Below are positions 20,123 through 28,817 of a stretch of 64,000 bases of DNA, in pieces. This DNA comes from Desulfobacterales bacterium (lineage in GTDB: Bacteria; Desulfobacterota; Desulfobacteria; Desulfobacterales; SURF-7), in assembly GCA_028277765.1 (NCBI GenBank), contig JANQFQ010000013.1, positions 1-64,000 of the forward strand, in the 5' to 3' direction. A program made the translations under genes and the position numbers. The notes under the pieces were generated by a model. The model was not told where the DNA came from. It worked only from the letters and a program-made list of their open reading frames with translations, and did not search any database. How positions within the stretch are numbered: position 1 is the first letter of the stretch; every line of letters begins with the position of its first letter.

Positions 20123-20809
20123 TTACTTCTTCTTCCTTTTCTTCTTCTTTCCATCGCCTCCTGCCCCTTGCTGGGAGTCCAAAAACTTATATGTAACCGC
20201 TTTGCAGTTTGCGCTGAGAATCGTTACTCCCAGACTTTTATCTTCCTTACCTCTTCTCCTCTTTCCTTGCCTCTTTAACCCGCCGTAGCTGATATTGACA
20301 TCCCTGACATTAACAATCCTGGGCAACCGTGACAATTTATCAAAAAACATGATAATGCTGTGATACCTTCCTGTAAATACTAGCTCAATAGGTATCTCAG
20401 CATAAAACCCTTTATTAATATCCTTAGCCGGTTGAAATGTATAGAATTCAAGTCCCGCATCCCTTCCTGCCTGTGAAATATTAGCGAGCAGTTCAGGTAT
20501 CTTCTCATCGTCAGGGAGCGTTTTCCTTACAATTTCAAACTGCGCTTTTGCAGCTTCCATCTCTTTTTGCTTTTTTTCAAGCTTTGCTGCCTTTCTGCTG
20601 GCTACTTGAAGAGAGGTTTTGAGCTTATCACTCTCATCCTTCAGTTTACTAATTTTTTCCATGTTTGGTTTAAACGACATGAAAACAAATGCTACGATGA
20701 GAAGTCCCAAGGTTCCTAGATATATCGCATATCTCTGGATCTTAGTCAGTTCACCGATTTTGTTGAACATCGGTTCTAATGAATCAGTAATATCACCTAT
20801 TTTTTTCAT
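20123..20809 (-). CDS. pilO: Type IV pilus inner-membrane protein PilO
   Basis: 228 residues. One membrane helix (YLGTLGLLIVAFVFMSF, ~30-47) is followed by a coiled coil (~50-95) and the ferredoxin-like PilO domain with the typical VFTGRYHSIIMFFDKLSRLPRIV. It pairs with PilN in the alignment subcomplex. It overlaps pilN by 4 bases. Unusually, the last residues form a basic tail (GDGKKKKRKKK), on the periplasmic side by topology. Confidence 0.93.
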   Translation of the reverse strand: MKKIGDITDSLEPMFNKIGELTKIQRYAIYLGTLGLLIVAFVFMSFKPNMEKISKLKDESDKLKTSLQVASRKAAKLEKKQKEMEAAKAQFEIVRKTLPDDEKIPELLANISQAGRDAGLEFYTFQPAKDINKGFYAEIPIELVFTGRYHSIIMFFDKLSRLPRIVNVRDVNISYGGLKRQGKRRRGKEDKSLGVTILSANCKAVTYKFLDSQQGAGGDGKKKKRKKK

Positions 20810-21381
20810 TTACCTGATTCTCCCGTGTCTGTCTTTCCTTTCTTTAAACAGATAATAACAAAGCTCTTCAGATTTTTTTCGCGTATCGTTATATTTTTTA
20901 CAATACTTAAGCGCACACTTGTAAAAAGGTTTGAATGCTCAAGATTTTTCATAAAGTCAGCTGTCGTTTTATTGTCAAGGGCTATACCGGTTATTGTAAG
21001 TTGGTTACTTTGTGCTGTATCAACAATGTTTGTGTACCACATCCTGTTTGGGACAACCATATTGATCAATGTATCGAAAAGAATAACTGGTTCCTTACGT
21101 CCTTTATCTAGCTGTTTCATGGTTTCATTTTTTCTTCCCAGCGTCGCAAGCTTTTCTTCAATCTTGTCAACCTGCTTGGCTTTTGCTTCGACTTTTACCA
21201 GTTCCTTCTTAGTATCTTCAATTTCATTGCTGAGTTTGCGTATCGTGGTCATCCTATTAACATGGTAAGTACCCATGAATAATAAAGATAAAATAATCGA
21301 GAGAATAAAAATCGAAACCTGTCTTCGTATATTCTCTGTTTTACGAGCAGCCCTAAAAGGAAGTAGATTTATTCGTATCAT
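20806..21381 (-). CDS. pilN: Type IV pilus inner-membrane protein PilN
   Basis: 191 residues. It starts MIRINLLPFRA, the INLLP motif by which PilN binds PilM in the cytoplasm. One membrane helix (~24-42), a coiled coil (~45-90) and a periplasmic ferredoxin-like domain follow. It overlaps pilM and pilO by 4 bases each (ATGA), showing translational coupling. Confidence 0.94.
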   Translation of the reverse strand: MIRINLLPFRAARKTENIRRQVSIFILSIILSLLFMGTYHVNRMTTIRKLSNEIEDTKKELVKVEAKAKQVDKIEEKLATLGRKNETMKQLDKGRKEPVILFDTLINMVVPNRMWYTNIVDTAQSNQLTITGIALDNKTTADFMKNLEHSNLFTSVRLSIVKNITIREKNLKSFVIICLKKGKTDTGESGK

Positions 21382-22436
21382 TTGTCATCCACTCTTCTTA
21401 TTGACAGACCCATGCAGATAGCCGCCTGTGGTCCCATGGTTTCTAAGTAAGATGTATCTAAACGATTTTCGTCAATAATAAATCTTTCAAAAGGATTAAT
21501 AATCGATACATTTGATGATGTCTGAACAGCCAATAATTTTACAAACTCTTTAATCTTAGACCCACCGCCACTAAGAGCAACCTTCTGTATTTGATCATCT
21601 GGGTAAGTAGAATAGAAAAAATCAAGTGCCCGCCGGATCTCAGTTGTCCAATCAGTAATAACAGAAGATTCGATCTCTCTTAAATCATCAGAAGGAATTT
21701 TATCCTGATCAGGATTCATCTTCACATCTTCCGCTTCTTCCATGGTACAGTCAATTTGGGCTGCAATCTTCTGATTTATCTGGCCACACCCGAGAGAAAC
21801 ATCACGCATGAATACAGAATCTTCACCTTTAAGAATATTAAGCGATGTTTTTGTGGCACCAATATCAATGAGCGCCACACAATCTCCGCCGGTATCATAA
21901 TTTGTTTCATAAATATTTTGAAGGGCAAAAGCGTCCACATCAATAATACATGGGTTGAGCCCCGCAATTCCCAGAACATTAAGATAATCATTTATCATAT
22001 CTTTTTTTGCGGCAACCAGGAGAACGCTCATCTGGTTCGGATTCAAATCACTCGCCCCAAGTATCTGGAAATCGAGATTGACATCACTTATATCAAAAGG
22101 AATATACTGCTCAGCTTCTAAGTGAATTGTCTCCTGAAGCTCCTCCTCACTCATGTTGTTGACAGTAATTTTTTTAACAATTACCGAGTATCCTCCGACA
22201 GAGACGGCTACATTCTGCTCCCTAACACCATACAATTTAAACAGCTGCCGGATAGAATCTCCAAGACCTTCCGGATCCTTGATACCGTCTTCTCCAACTA
22301 AATCGAGTGAAATATCAAGGGTTCCGAATTTCTTTAAAATAGGTCCATCAGCAGATGGCTCTACTTCCCCGACCTTAATCGTCCTGGAACCGATATCTAA
22401 GCCTACAAGGGTGTCTTTTTTTCCAAATAGTGCCAT
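21378..22436 (-). CDS. pilM: Type IV pilus actin-like ATPase PilM
   Basis: 352 residues, the usual length. It is actin-like, with LVGLDIGSRTIKVGEV as the phosphate-1 motif, VALIDIGATKTSL as phosphate 2 and KVALSGGGSKIKEFV as the adenosine motif. PilM sits on the cytoplasmic face and binds the PilN tail. The gene begins 6 bases after the stop of the small XRE gene and leads pilNOPQ. Confidence 0.95.
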   Translation of the reverse strand: MALFGKKDTLVGLDIGSRTIKVGEVEPSADGPILKKFGTLDISLDLVGEDGIKDPEGLGDSIRQLFKLYGVREQNVAVSVGGYSVIVKKITVNNMSEEELQETIHLEAEQYIPFDISDVNLDFQILGASDLNPNQMSVLLVAAKKDMINDYLNVLGIAGLNPCIIDVDAFALQNIYETNYDTGGDCVALIDIGATKTSLNILKGEDSVFMRDVSLGCGQINQKIAAQIDCTMEEAEDVKMNPDQDKIPSDDLREIESSVITDWTTEIRRALDFFYSTYPDDQIQKVALSGGGSKIKEFVKLLAVQTSSNVSIINPFERFIIDENRLDTSYLETMGPQAAICMGLSIRRVDDK

Positions 22437-22442
22437 GATGAA

Positions 22443-22640
22443 TTATCCACCAAAAATTTTTTCTTTATCAGACAGTTTAAACCCTAATGCCAACAGTATT
22501 TTCCGTTTTGTCTCCATGCGGCAGGTCATTCCCTTTTCAATACGGGCAATAGTTATTGGAGAAACATTCGCTTTTCTTGCTAGCTCTGCCTTACTCATCA
22601 ATAAAGATTCTCTGACCTTATTTAAGGAATTCTTTGTCAT
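22443..22640 (-). CDS. Small XRE-family helix-turn-helix regulator
   Basis: 65 residues, almost entirely one helix-turn-helix domain (SLLMSKAELARKANVSPITI, ARIEKG). It lies 6 bases before pilM and is the first gene of the pil operon. Small HTH genes in front of pilM occur in other deltaproteobacteria to my recollection. It may bind the repeated elements in its own upstream region (22.74 and 22.91 kb), which would make it an autoregulator of pilus assembly genes; this is inference. Confidence 0.85.
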   Translation of the reverse strand: MTKNSLNKVRESLLMSKAELARKANVSPITIARIEKGMTCRMETKRKILLALGFKLSDKEKIFGG

Positions 22641-22729
22641 TGTAATAATTCCTTCTGGTTAATACAAATAATTTTTTTTAAATTTCTAACTAGTGAAATG
22701 AATAATTAATAAACTGTATCTATTCTTAT

Positions 22730-22820
22730 CTTCTATTAGCATCAATTATACGAATTTAACGATAAGTCAAGTAAACTATACATATTTTTATTTTAATTCC
22801 TTTATATTGTGGTGCATTAT
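22730..22820. repeat. Direct repeat copy 1 upstream of pil operon
   Basis: It contains a 28-base segment (22744-22771, AATTATACGAATTTAACGAT...) identical to 22908-22935, with lower similarity on both sides (TATATTGTG and GCATTAT-like tails). The core TTATACG-AATTTAA-CGATAA is a near-palindrome, as expected for a dimeric repressor site. Confidence 0.7.
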
Positions 22821-22893
22821 CTTAATTCCAATATATGTTGTGCTGATTGAATCATAATTATTTGTCAATTAGCAGTAACCTTTAATCTTTTAC

Positions 22894-22988
22894 CTGTTAT
22901 TATCATTAATTATACGAATTTAACGATAAGTCAAGCAAATTATGTATACATTTTTTTCAATTACACTATATTGTGTGACATTATGTTT
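22894..22988. repeat. Direct repeat copy 2 upstream of pil operon
   Basis: Second copy, offset by 164 bp, with the same identical 28-base core at 22908-22935 and related flanks (TATATTGTGTGACATTATG). Confidence 0.7.
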
Positions 22989-23209
22989 AAGTATACACAT
23001 CTTGTGCCATCACCGCTTAAAACATCATTCCATAGTAAACATCTTGGCTCGGAGAACCAGGTTTTAGGTTACCACTAAAAGGGGATTGTTTATGAATACT
23101 TACGCTAAAAATCCGAAAAGATGGCGTCTCACCTGCCTTGACATCACTGTTTTGTTTTCATATATATATTTTTAATTCATAATGTAGTATAGATCCTTGC
23201 CCTAAGGGC

Positions 23210-24652
23210 TTGGGTTCTTATATCGGACAAAACGCCTTGACAACTGTTTCTCCACACGCAGACAGAGTAAAACCCTTTCGTCTTGTAAAAGTATTTACCT
23301 TCACAAGTCTGATACTAATGTTTGTTGGAACAATAGTACTCTCAGGTCTGAACGCCTACTGGGTCCAGACCATGTTAATTAAAAAAAGTGAAGACTACGC
23401 GGCTCTTTTAGTAGAGAATCTCAATCATCAAATCTTCTTACAATTTGTTGTACCAGTCGCCATGAAATACGGCAAAATCCAGCTCAGAAACAAGGAACAG
23501 TTTAAGTGGATGGATAAGGTTGTTAAAAGCACGCTTCACGGTTTTAAAGTTGAACATGTAAATATCTATGATCGGCAGAACACAATATCCTACAGTTTTG
23601 ATTCAAAACAAATCGGGAAAAAAAATATTGGCGGGACAGGTTATCAACATGCTGTTGATGGAGAATCTTCGTCGACCCTGGTACAACGCGGAAACTTTCT
23701 GGAAGTACTAATCGGTTTTCCCGAGGAAAGCCGGCTCATAACATTCGCGCCCCTGCACGCAGAACAACCGCTTTCAGCGATTGAAGGCCCGGTTCTCGGT
23801 GTGGTTGAAATCATTCAGGACCTGACAGATGATCATAAAAAAATCTTTAGGCTGCAAGTACGTATCTTGCAAACATGTTTTGTGGTGATGGTCTTTCTTT
23901 TCCTGATTCTTCGTTTTGTTGTAAAAAGAGGAGAAGGGATCATCCAAAGGAGAAGCATTGAGAGAATACGCCTTCAGGAAGAGCTTGACAGAGCAAAACA
24001 TCTCTCTTCACTTGGAGAGATGACTGCTGGGATATCACATGAAATACGCAACCCTCTAGGTATCATAAGAAGTTCTGCGGAACTCTTAAGCAAAAAGATG
24101 AAACAGACTGATCCGGACAATAGTGTTCCTGACATTATTATCGAAGAATCGAGCAGACTGGATGATATCATTTCGGACTTTCTTAATTTTGCCAGACCGA
24201 AAACGCCGAACTTTCGCTCATGCCGGGTTGAAAAAATTATCGAAAAGAATCTGACTTTTCTCGCTATGCACATTAAAGAGAACGGATATCATATAGACAA
24301 GCATTACAGCGACGACCTTCCGGAAATTAAAGCTGATTCAGACATGCTGTATCAGGCATTTCTGAACATACTGATAAATTCTATCCAGGCTATGCCCAAA
24401 GGTGGCAGGCTCAGCATAAAAGCTTTTGTGGATGAACAATCGATTGTCTTGAAATTCGAGGACGAAGGGAAAACAATCACCCAGGATGAACTGGAAAAAA
24501 TTTGGGATCCTTTTTTTACCACCAAAGAAAAAGGAACCGGACTTGGCCTCGGTATCGTAAAAAACATAATTGAAGCCCATAATGGCAGTATCAGCCTTGA
24601 CAACAGATCTTCCAGGGGCGTTTGTGTTACTATAAAACTACCGGTCATTTAA
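23210..24652 (+). CDS. Membrane sensor histidine kinase
   Basis: 480 residues from a TTG start; an in-frame TAA at 23180 and the lack of a suitable ATG before the first membrane helix leave this as the best start. There is one membrane helix near 30-50, an extracytoplasmic sensor domain (~55-215) and a second helix near 225-245. HisKA has MTAGISHEIRNPLGII, and the ATPase domain has NILINSIQAM, FEDEGK and GTGLGLGIV. The partner regulator begins 13 bases after the stop. The pair stands back-to-back with the pil operon, so a PilS/PilR-like role is possible, but the sensor region is not one I recognise. Confidence 0.88.
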   Translation: MGSYIGQNALTTVSPHADRVKPFRLVKVFTFTSLILMFVGTIVLSGLNAYWVQTMLIKKSEDYAALLVENLNHQIFLQFVVPVAMKYGKIQLRNKEQFKWMDKVVKSTLHGFKVEHVNIYDRQNTISYSFDSKQIGKKNIGGTGYQHAVDGESSSTLVQRGNFLEVLIGFPEESRLITFAPLHAEQPLSAIEGPVLGVVEIIQDLTDDHKKIFRLQVRILQTCFVVMVFLFLILRFVVKRGEGIIQRRSIERIRLQEELDRAKHLSSLGEMTAGISHEIRNPLGIIRSSAELLSKKMKQTDPDNSVPDIIIEESSRLDDIISDFLNFARPKTPNFRSCRVEKIIEKNLTFLAMHIKENGYHIDKHYSDDLPEIKADSDMLYQAFLNILINSIQAMPKGGRLSIKAFVDEQSIVLKFEDEGKTITQDELEKIWDPFFTTKEKGTGLGLGIVKNIIEAHNGSISLDNRSSRGVCVTIKLPVI

Positions 24653-24665
24653 AACAGGTGTCTTT

Positions 24666-26030
24666 ATGGAAACAGTCCTAATCGTTGATGATGAAAAAAA
24701 CTACCCGCCCATATTAAGCGCAATTCTCGAGGAAGAAGGCTTTGAAACACTTACAGCAGCCAGCGGCAGGCAAGCGTTAGAAATAATGGTGTCTTCTGAC
24801 ATTGACCTGGTCCTTACAGACATGAAAATGCCTCAAATGGACGGAATAGAACTGCTTGAAAAAATCAAGGAAAATGATCCAGATATCCCGGTAATAATGA
24901 TGACCGCCCACGGTACGGTTGATAAGGCGGTCGAAGCCATGCAAAAGGGGGCCTATACCTATATAATGAAGCCTTTTGATAATGAAAAGATGGTTATTTT
25001 TGTTAATAAGGCCATATCAACATATAAAGTTATAAAGGAGAACAGGCTTCTCCGAAAGGCGGTTGAATCCAGGTACAGCTTTGGAAATATTATTGGAAAA
25101 AGCAGTGTTATGCTTGATATCTATGAACTCATCAAGAAAGTATCACCAGCGTCGGCAACAGTCCTGATCGAAGGAGAAAGCGGCACAGGTAAAGAGCTTG
25201 TGGCAAAATCCATCCATTTTAACAGCCCAAGACGGAACAGGCCTTTTATCCCGGTAAACTGTTCAGCATTATCTGAAAATCTCCTCGAGAGTGAACTCTT
25301 TGGGCATGAAAAAGGAGCCTTCACCGGTGCAAATGCCATGAAAAAGGGACGGTTTGAACTTGCTGATGGTGGGACACTGTTTCTGGATGAAATTGGCGAA
25401 CTGTCTATTGGTCTTCAGGTAAAACTACTGCGCGTTCTACAGGATAAAATCCTGGAAAGAGTCGGCGGCGAAAAGACGGTACCTGTTGATTTCCGCCTGA
25501 TTGCAGCCACAAATAAAAAACTGAAGGAGGAGGTGAAGCATAATCGCTTTCGGGAAGATCTTTTTTACCGCCTCAACGTTGTCCATATTACACTTCCCCC
25601 TTTACGTGATCGAAAGGAAGACATTCATCTGCTTGTAGATCATTTTATTAACAAATACGATGATGAGAGGAAAGGCCGCCAGCCGGTTACAAACCTTGAT
25701 CTTGAATGTGAAAGACTTTTTTCCGATTATACATGGCCAGGCAATGTCCGTGAACTTGAAAACGTCATTGAAAGGACCATGGTGCTTAGCTCCGGAGGTC
25801 AGATAAAAATCTCTGACCTTCCCAAGGATTTTAAGGAAAACATTTATGATTTCGCTGACCTAGAAGGGATTCCTGAAAACGCGACCCTGAACACCACCCT
25901 TGTGGAGATTGAAAAAAATATGATAAAAAGAGCCCTGAAACTGTCAAATAATGTTCAGGCCCATGCAGCCAAGCTGCTCGGAATCGGTAAAAGCGGTCTG
26001 AATCAAAAAATCAAGAAGTATAAAATATAG
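24666..26030 (+). CDS. Sigma-54-dependent response regulator (AtoC/ZraR/PilR type)
   Basis: 454 residues. The receiver domain has the phospho-Asp in LTDMKMPQMDG. The AAA+ domain has Walker A GESGTGKE and an intact sigma-54 contact loop GAFTGA in GHEKGAFTGANAMKKGRFE, Walker B LFLDEIGEL and the TWPGNVRELENVIER segment. The Fis-type HTH ends GIGKSGLNQKIKKYKI. It should activate sigma-54 promoters when phosphorylated by the kinase encoded just upstream. A near-consensus sigma-54 promoter lies 300 bases downstream of its stop. Confidence 0.94.
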   Translation: METVLIVDDEKNYPPILSAILEEEGFETLTAASGRQALEIMVSSDIDLVLTDMKMPQMDGIELLEKIKENDPDIPVIMMTAHGTVDKAVEAMQKGAYTYIMKPFDNEKMVIFVNKAISTYKVIKENRLLRKAVESRYSFGNIIGKSSVMLDIYELIKKVSPASATVLIEGESGTGKELVAKSIHFNSPRRNRPFIPVNCSALSENLLESELFGHEKGAFTGANAMKKGRFELADGGTLFLDEIGELSIGLQVKLLRVLQDKILERVGGEKTVPVDFRLIAATNKKLKEEVKHNRFREDLFYRLNVVHITLPPLRDRKEDIHLLVDHFINKYDDERKGRQPVTNLDLECERLFSDYTWPGNVRELENVIERTMVLSSGGQIKISDLPKDFKENIYDFADLEGIPENATLNTTLVEIEKNMIKRALKLSNNVQAHAAKLLGIGKSGLNQKIKKYKI

Positions 26031-26342
26031 TTTATGAGTAAAAATTCATAATTTTGAATCTATAATATTGTCTTATTTTTTCAAATATTTATTATATCAA
26101 AAAAATAATTTTCCAACTTAAGATTCAATATTTTAAACCCACTGTTGTCGATATAAATTATAGATAAAACAACCAGTTACAGTTGAAATGCTTGAAAAGT
26201 TTAAAATCTTTAACGTTTTACTAAAAAATAAGATACCACAAATCCTTCGATATAGTTCAAAAGAAAAATATAATCTTTATAACAGTATGTAATAACTTTA
26301 TATTTATGATTTTAAACAATAAAAAAAGGAATCAAATCGATT

Positions 26343-26359
26343 TGGCAAGTATTTTGCTA
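26343..26359 (+). promoter_or_regulatory. Near-consensus sigma-54 (-24/-12) promoter
   Basis: TGGCAAG-TATT-TTGCTA matches the sigma-54 consensus TGGCACG-N4-TTGCW with one substitution, and GG (26344-45) and GC (26356-57) have the required 10-base separation. A 12-bp perfect palindrome CAAATCGATTTG (26333-26344) overlaps the -24 edge. No + strand coding sequence lies downstream. Confidence 0.7.
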
Positions 26360-26368
26360 TAGTAGATA

Positions 26369-26441
26369 TCAACTGTTTTTTATCGTCTTTTTTCCCCTTA
26401 AGGCTAATCAGGCATTCCGCCTGGTTAGCCTTATCTTTTTT
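26369..26441 (+). ncRNA. Candidate sigma-54-driven small RNA (~73 nt)
   Basis: A transcript starting about 12 bases after the -12 GC would run through a U-rich, unstructured leader (AACTGTTTTTTATCG, CTTTTTTCCCC) and end at the strong terminator at 26400-26441. No ORF lies inside and the next gene is on the other strand, so the promoter-terminator pair has no coding target. It is a prediction from signals only. Confidence 0.45.
26400..26441 (+). terminator. Rho-independent terminator
   Basis: AAGGCTAATCAGGC-ATTCC-GCCTGGTTAGCCTT is a 14-bp stem with one G.U pair, followed by ATCTTTTTT. The reverse strand lacks a T-tract after the stem, so it acts on + strand transcripts. Confidence 0.85.
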
Positions 26442-26447
26442 GGGAAA

Positions 26448-26478
26448 CGTAACTAGATACTAGTATCTAGCTTCCAGA
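26448..26478. repeat. CTAG-rich repeat (family A) at the 3' end of the TPR gene
   Basis: AACTAGATACTAGTATCTAG is largely palindromic and resembles other family A units. The TAG stop of the TPR gene (26467-26469) is one of its CTAG units. Confidence 0.55.
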
Positions 26479-27165
26479 TATCTTCTCTTTTATAATATCC
26501 ACATAGATTGAATCTTCAAAATTCTCGGCAAGTTTTTTATACGCAGCAACGCTCTTATCCTTTTCCCCAGCTTCAGCGTATAGACGCCCCAGGTTAAAAA
26601 GTGCCTCGTCCTTTAGAACAGGACTGCTGCCGTCAGCGATGAGTTTAAAGTATTTTACAGCCTCTTTGGTGTTGTTTTTAGCCGCATGAGAATGGCCAAG
26701 ACCGTTTACAATCAGATTCCTGAAAGATGATGGTTCATCAAAATCATCCAAAGCGCTCTCAAGCAGGGTAATCGCCTTTTCATAATTCCCGGTCCTGTAA
26801 CATATATCTCCGTAATGTATTCTTCCCAGCCCCCCTGCCACCGTTCCCGGATATGTTTGTATAAGGGCTTCAAAATCCTTATTTGCTGCCTTAAACGCTT
26901 TCTGGGGATCATCACCTTTTAATAACGATCCGTATTCGGTCATAATATCATTAAGCTTCTTAAACGCTTTTTCTTCATTGACATCGGAATAGTATAGAAA
27001 TCCGATCACGACAAAAAAGATAATAAGTATCGCCCCTGCAGCGGTAAATAGCTCCTTTTGATACTTTAAAGCGGCTTCTATCAGCCTCTTTGAAAAAATT
27101 AGAAATTCATCCGGTTTTTCAAGTTCCTTTTTTCGGGCAAGAGATACCCTGCTAAATTTCGACAT
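26467..27165 (-). CDS. Membrane-anchored TPR protein (YfgM-like)
   Basis: 232 residues. A basic cytoplasmic N-terminus is followed by one membrane helix (AAGAILIIFFVVIGFLYYSD, ~43-62) and then TPR repeats to the end (GDICYRTGNYEKAITLLESA, EALFNLGRLYAEAGEKDKSV). This resembles YfgM and related tetratricopeptide proteins that assist the Sec translocon. Such proteins are loosely defined, so the function is inference. It starts 4 bases after the adenosine kinase stop. Confidence 0.75.
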   Translation of the reverse strand: MSKFSRVSLARKKELEKPDEFLIFSKRLIEAALKYQKELFTAAGAILIIFFVVIGFLYYSDVNEEKAFKKLNDIMTEYGSLLKGDDPQKAFKAANKDFEALIQTYPGTVAGGLGRIHYGDICYRTGNYEKAITLLESALDDFDEPSSFRNLIVNGLGHSHAAKNNTKEAVKYFKLIADGSSPVLKDEALFNLGRLYAEAGEKDKSVAAYKKLAENFEDSIYVDIIKEKISGS

Positions 27166-27169
27166 CTTT

Positions 27170-28162
27170 TTAAATATTCCTTTTTTTTATCCGTTCCCAT
27201 CCCTCTTCCGGGATTTCAGTGCCGACAACCTGGCACACTTCATAGCCGCATGCTGAGCCGATATCTCCGCATCTTTCCAGCGGATACCCTTTAACGAGTC
27301 CGAATAGAAACCCGGAAGCCCAAAGGTCTCCAGCGCCAGTGGTGTCAACAGCTTTCCCTGTACCATGCGGTTCAATCTGTACGATATCTCCGCCCCTTGA
27401 AATATAACTCCCTTCTGCCCCTACTTTTAATATCCCTATTTCCGCATTTTCAGACAGAGCACTCACGGTTTTCTTTTCATCAGTCATACCGGTAAAAACC
27501 CGTGCTTCATCTTCATTCGCTATCAGGATATCCACGTAGTCTTTGACAATCCCCTTAAGAAATTCCTTATTTTCCTCAACCACTGTAAAACTAGCAAGAT
27601 CCAGAGAGACAAGAGCGCCTTTATTCCTGGCCTCTTTTATTGCCGCAGTGATAAGCGCTTTATTATAAACCAGGTATCCTTCAATATGCACTACAGCTGT
27701 ATCATCAGAACAACATCCTGTTATCTCTGCTGGTTCCATTTCAGCGGAAGCACCGAGATATGTAAACATGGATCGCTGGGCATCAGGTGTTATAATTGAG
27801 AGTACCCTACCGGTGGGCAGATCTGATTTAAACATGCTGGTCTCAATATTATTGGAATTAAGGCTGTTTTCAAAGAGGTGGCCCAGTTCATCTTCTCCTC
27901 TTTTCCCGACAAAATGCCCGGAACCGCCCAGTTTACCTATACCGACAATTGTGTTACAGGCAGATCCACCTGGAACCACAACAGGCCTGCCAGATATGTA
28001 TCCCAACATCTGTTCAATAACATCATTGTCAACCAGCTTCATACCGCCCTTGGCACCATCAAAACGGCTCAGAAAATCATCATTCTCATTGGCAAGTATA
28101 TCAACCAAGGCAGAGCCGATCCCAGTGACAGTCTTCTTGTTTTTAAAAATGATACCTTCCAT
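27170..28162 (-). CDS. PfkB-family adenosine kinase
   Basis: 330 residues. The ribokinase-fold signature 1 is GGSACNTIVGIGKLGG (~65-80) and signature 2 with catalytic Asp is DTTGAGDLWASGFLFG (~275-290). The C-terminal GYEVCQVVGTEIPEE resembles bacterial adenosine kinases rather than sugar kinases. It would make AMP from adenosine and fits the methylthioadenosine/purine salvage genes at 32-36 kb. The exact substrate is inferred. Confidence 0.82.
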   Translation of the reverse strand: MEGIIFKNKKTVTGIGSALVDILANENDDFLSRFDGAKGGMKLVDNDVIEQMLGYISGRPVVVPGGSACNTIVGIGKLGGSGHFVGKRGEDELGHLFENSLNSNNIETSMFKSDLPTGRVLSIITPDAQRSMFTYLGASAEMEPAEITGCCSDDTAVVHIEGYLVYNKALITAAIKEARNKGALVSLDLASFTVVEENKEFLKGIVKDYVDILIANEDEARVFTGMTDEKKTVSALSENAEIGILKVGAEGSYISRGGDIVQIEPHGTGKAVDTTGAGDLWASGFLFGLVKGYPLERCGDIGSACGYEVCQVVGTEIPEEGWERIKKRNI

Positions 28163-28257
28163 AATTTTCTAAACCTACGGTACACCTAATAGGCATACGT
28201 TTCGTTTGAATCTTTAAAGCACAGCATATAAGGTTCACTCTCCTGTCTGATCCGTGT

Positions 28258-28719
28258 CTACCAGACCAGGGCTTTATGAATCCAGCCTGTATCCCCGTCT
28301 TCATGCTGAACCTTTATCCAACTGCCCTCCCTTTTTAATACTTTAAGGGGTATCCCTTTGACCGTTCTGAACATTACCTGGTAGCCTGTTCCTGCGCCGG
28401 ATCTAACATTACAGTTCTCCTTTTTGGTGATCACTGTTTCTTGGTCAAACAAAAGTGAACTGTGAATCCATCCTTTATCCCCTTCATAATCACTGAACTT
28501 GTACCAGTCTCCATCTTTTTCAAGGATTAAAAGAGGATGATATTTTTCAACCTGCCACAGCACCTTGGTTTGTGATCCAGGCCCAAGACGGACATTCGCC
28601 TTTGGCACTGCCACAGCCAGCCGTTCGGCAAAAGCTGTGCTGGCATTAACACCCATTAAAAACATGCAACAGAATAGAAATAGTTTTCCTGTCTGTAAAA
28701 TTCGTTTAAGAAAGCCCAT
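28258..28719 (-). CDS. Exported protein with two bacterial SH3 domains
   Basis: 153 residues. A signal peptide (LFLFCCMFLMGVNASTAFA) precedes two SH3b domains, each with the N-V-R-x-G-x-G pattern (KANVRLGPGSQTKVL and NCNVRSGAGTGYQVM), each followed by a WI-type strand (GWIHSSL and GWIHKALVW). SH3b domains often bind peptidoglycan or other wall material. It probably acts in the periplasm; no enzymatic domain is present. Confidence 0.82.
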   Translation of the reverse strand: MGFLKRILQTGKLFLFCCMFLMGVNASTAFAERLAVAVPKANVRLGPGSQTKVLWQVEKYHPLLILEKDGDWYKFSDYEGDKGWIHSSLLFDQETVITKKENCNVRSGAGTGYQVMFRTVKGIPLKVLKREGSWIKVQHEDGDTGWIHKALVW

Positions 28720-28817
28720 CCTCTCCTCCAGGCTATTTCATGACAATCTTCAGCCATGCCATGCCCCGGTGAAAAAAACGTCGTTTTATTAGGTCCGAAT
28801 GTATCAATCGCGGCCAT

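Larger units (their letters stand above)
22641..23209. other. AT-rich divergent promoter region between pil operon and kinase gene
   Basis: About 570 bases without a convincing gene. It contains two long direct repeats, listed separately. A possible 27-codon peptide frame begins at the ATG in TTTATGAATACTTACGC near 23092, but nothing supports its translation. It should hold promoters for the pil operon and for the kinase. Confidence 0.5.
26031..26466. other. AT-rich intergenic region holding a sigma-54 promoter and terminator
   Basis: The gap lies between a + strand regulator gene and a - strand TPR gene, so genes converge here. No ORF was recognised. The first 300 bases are very AT-rich. 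The last 130 contain the promoter, candidate small RNA, terminator and CTAG repeat, listed separately. Confidence 0.6.

Noticed and set aside
23092-23175. Possible 27-codon leader peptide before the kinase gene
   Set aside because: Only a short open frame; no ribosome binding site pattern, attenuator or conservation evidence.
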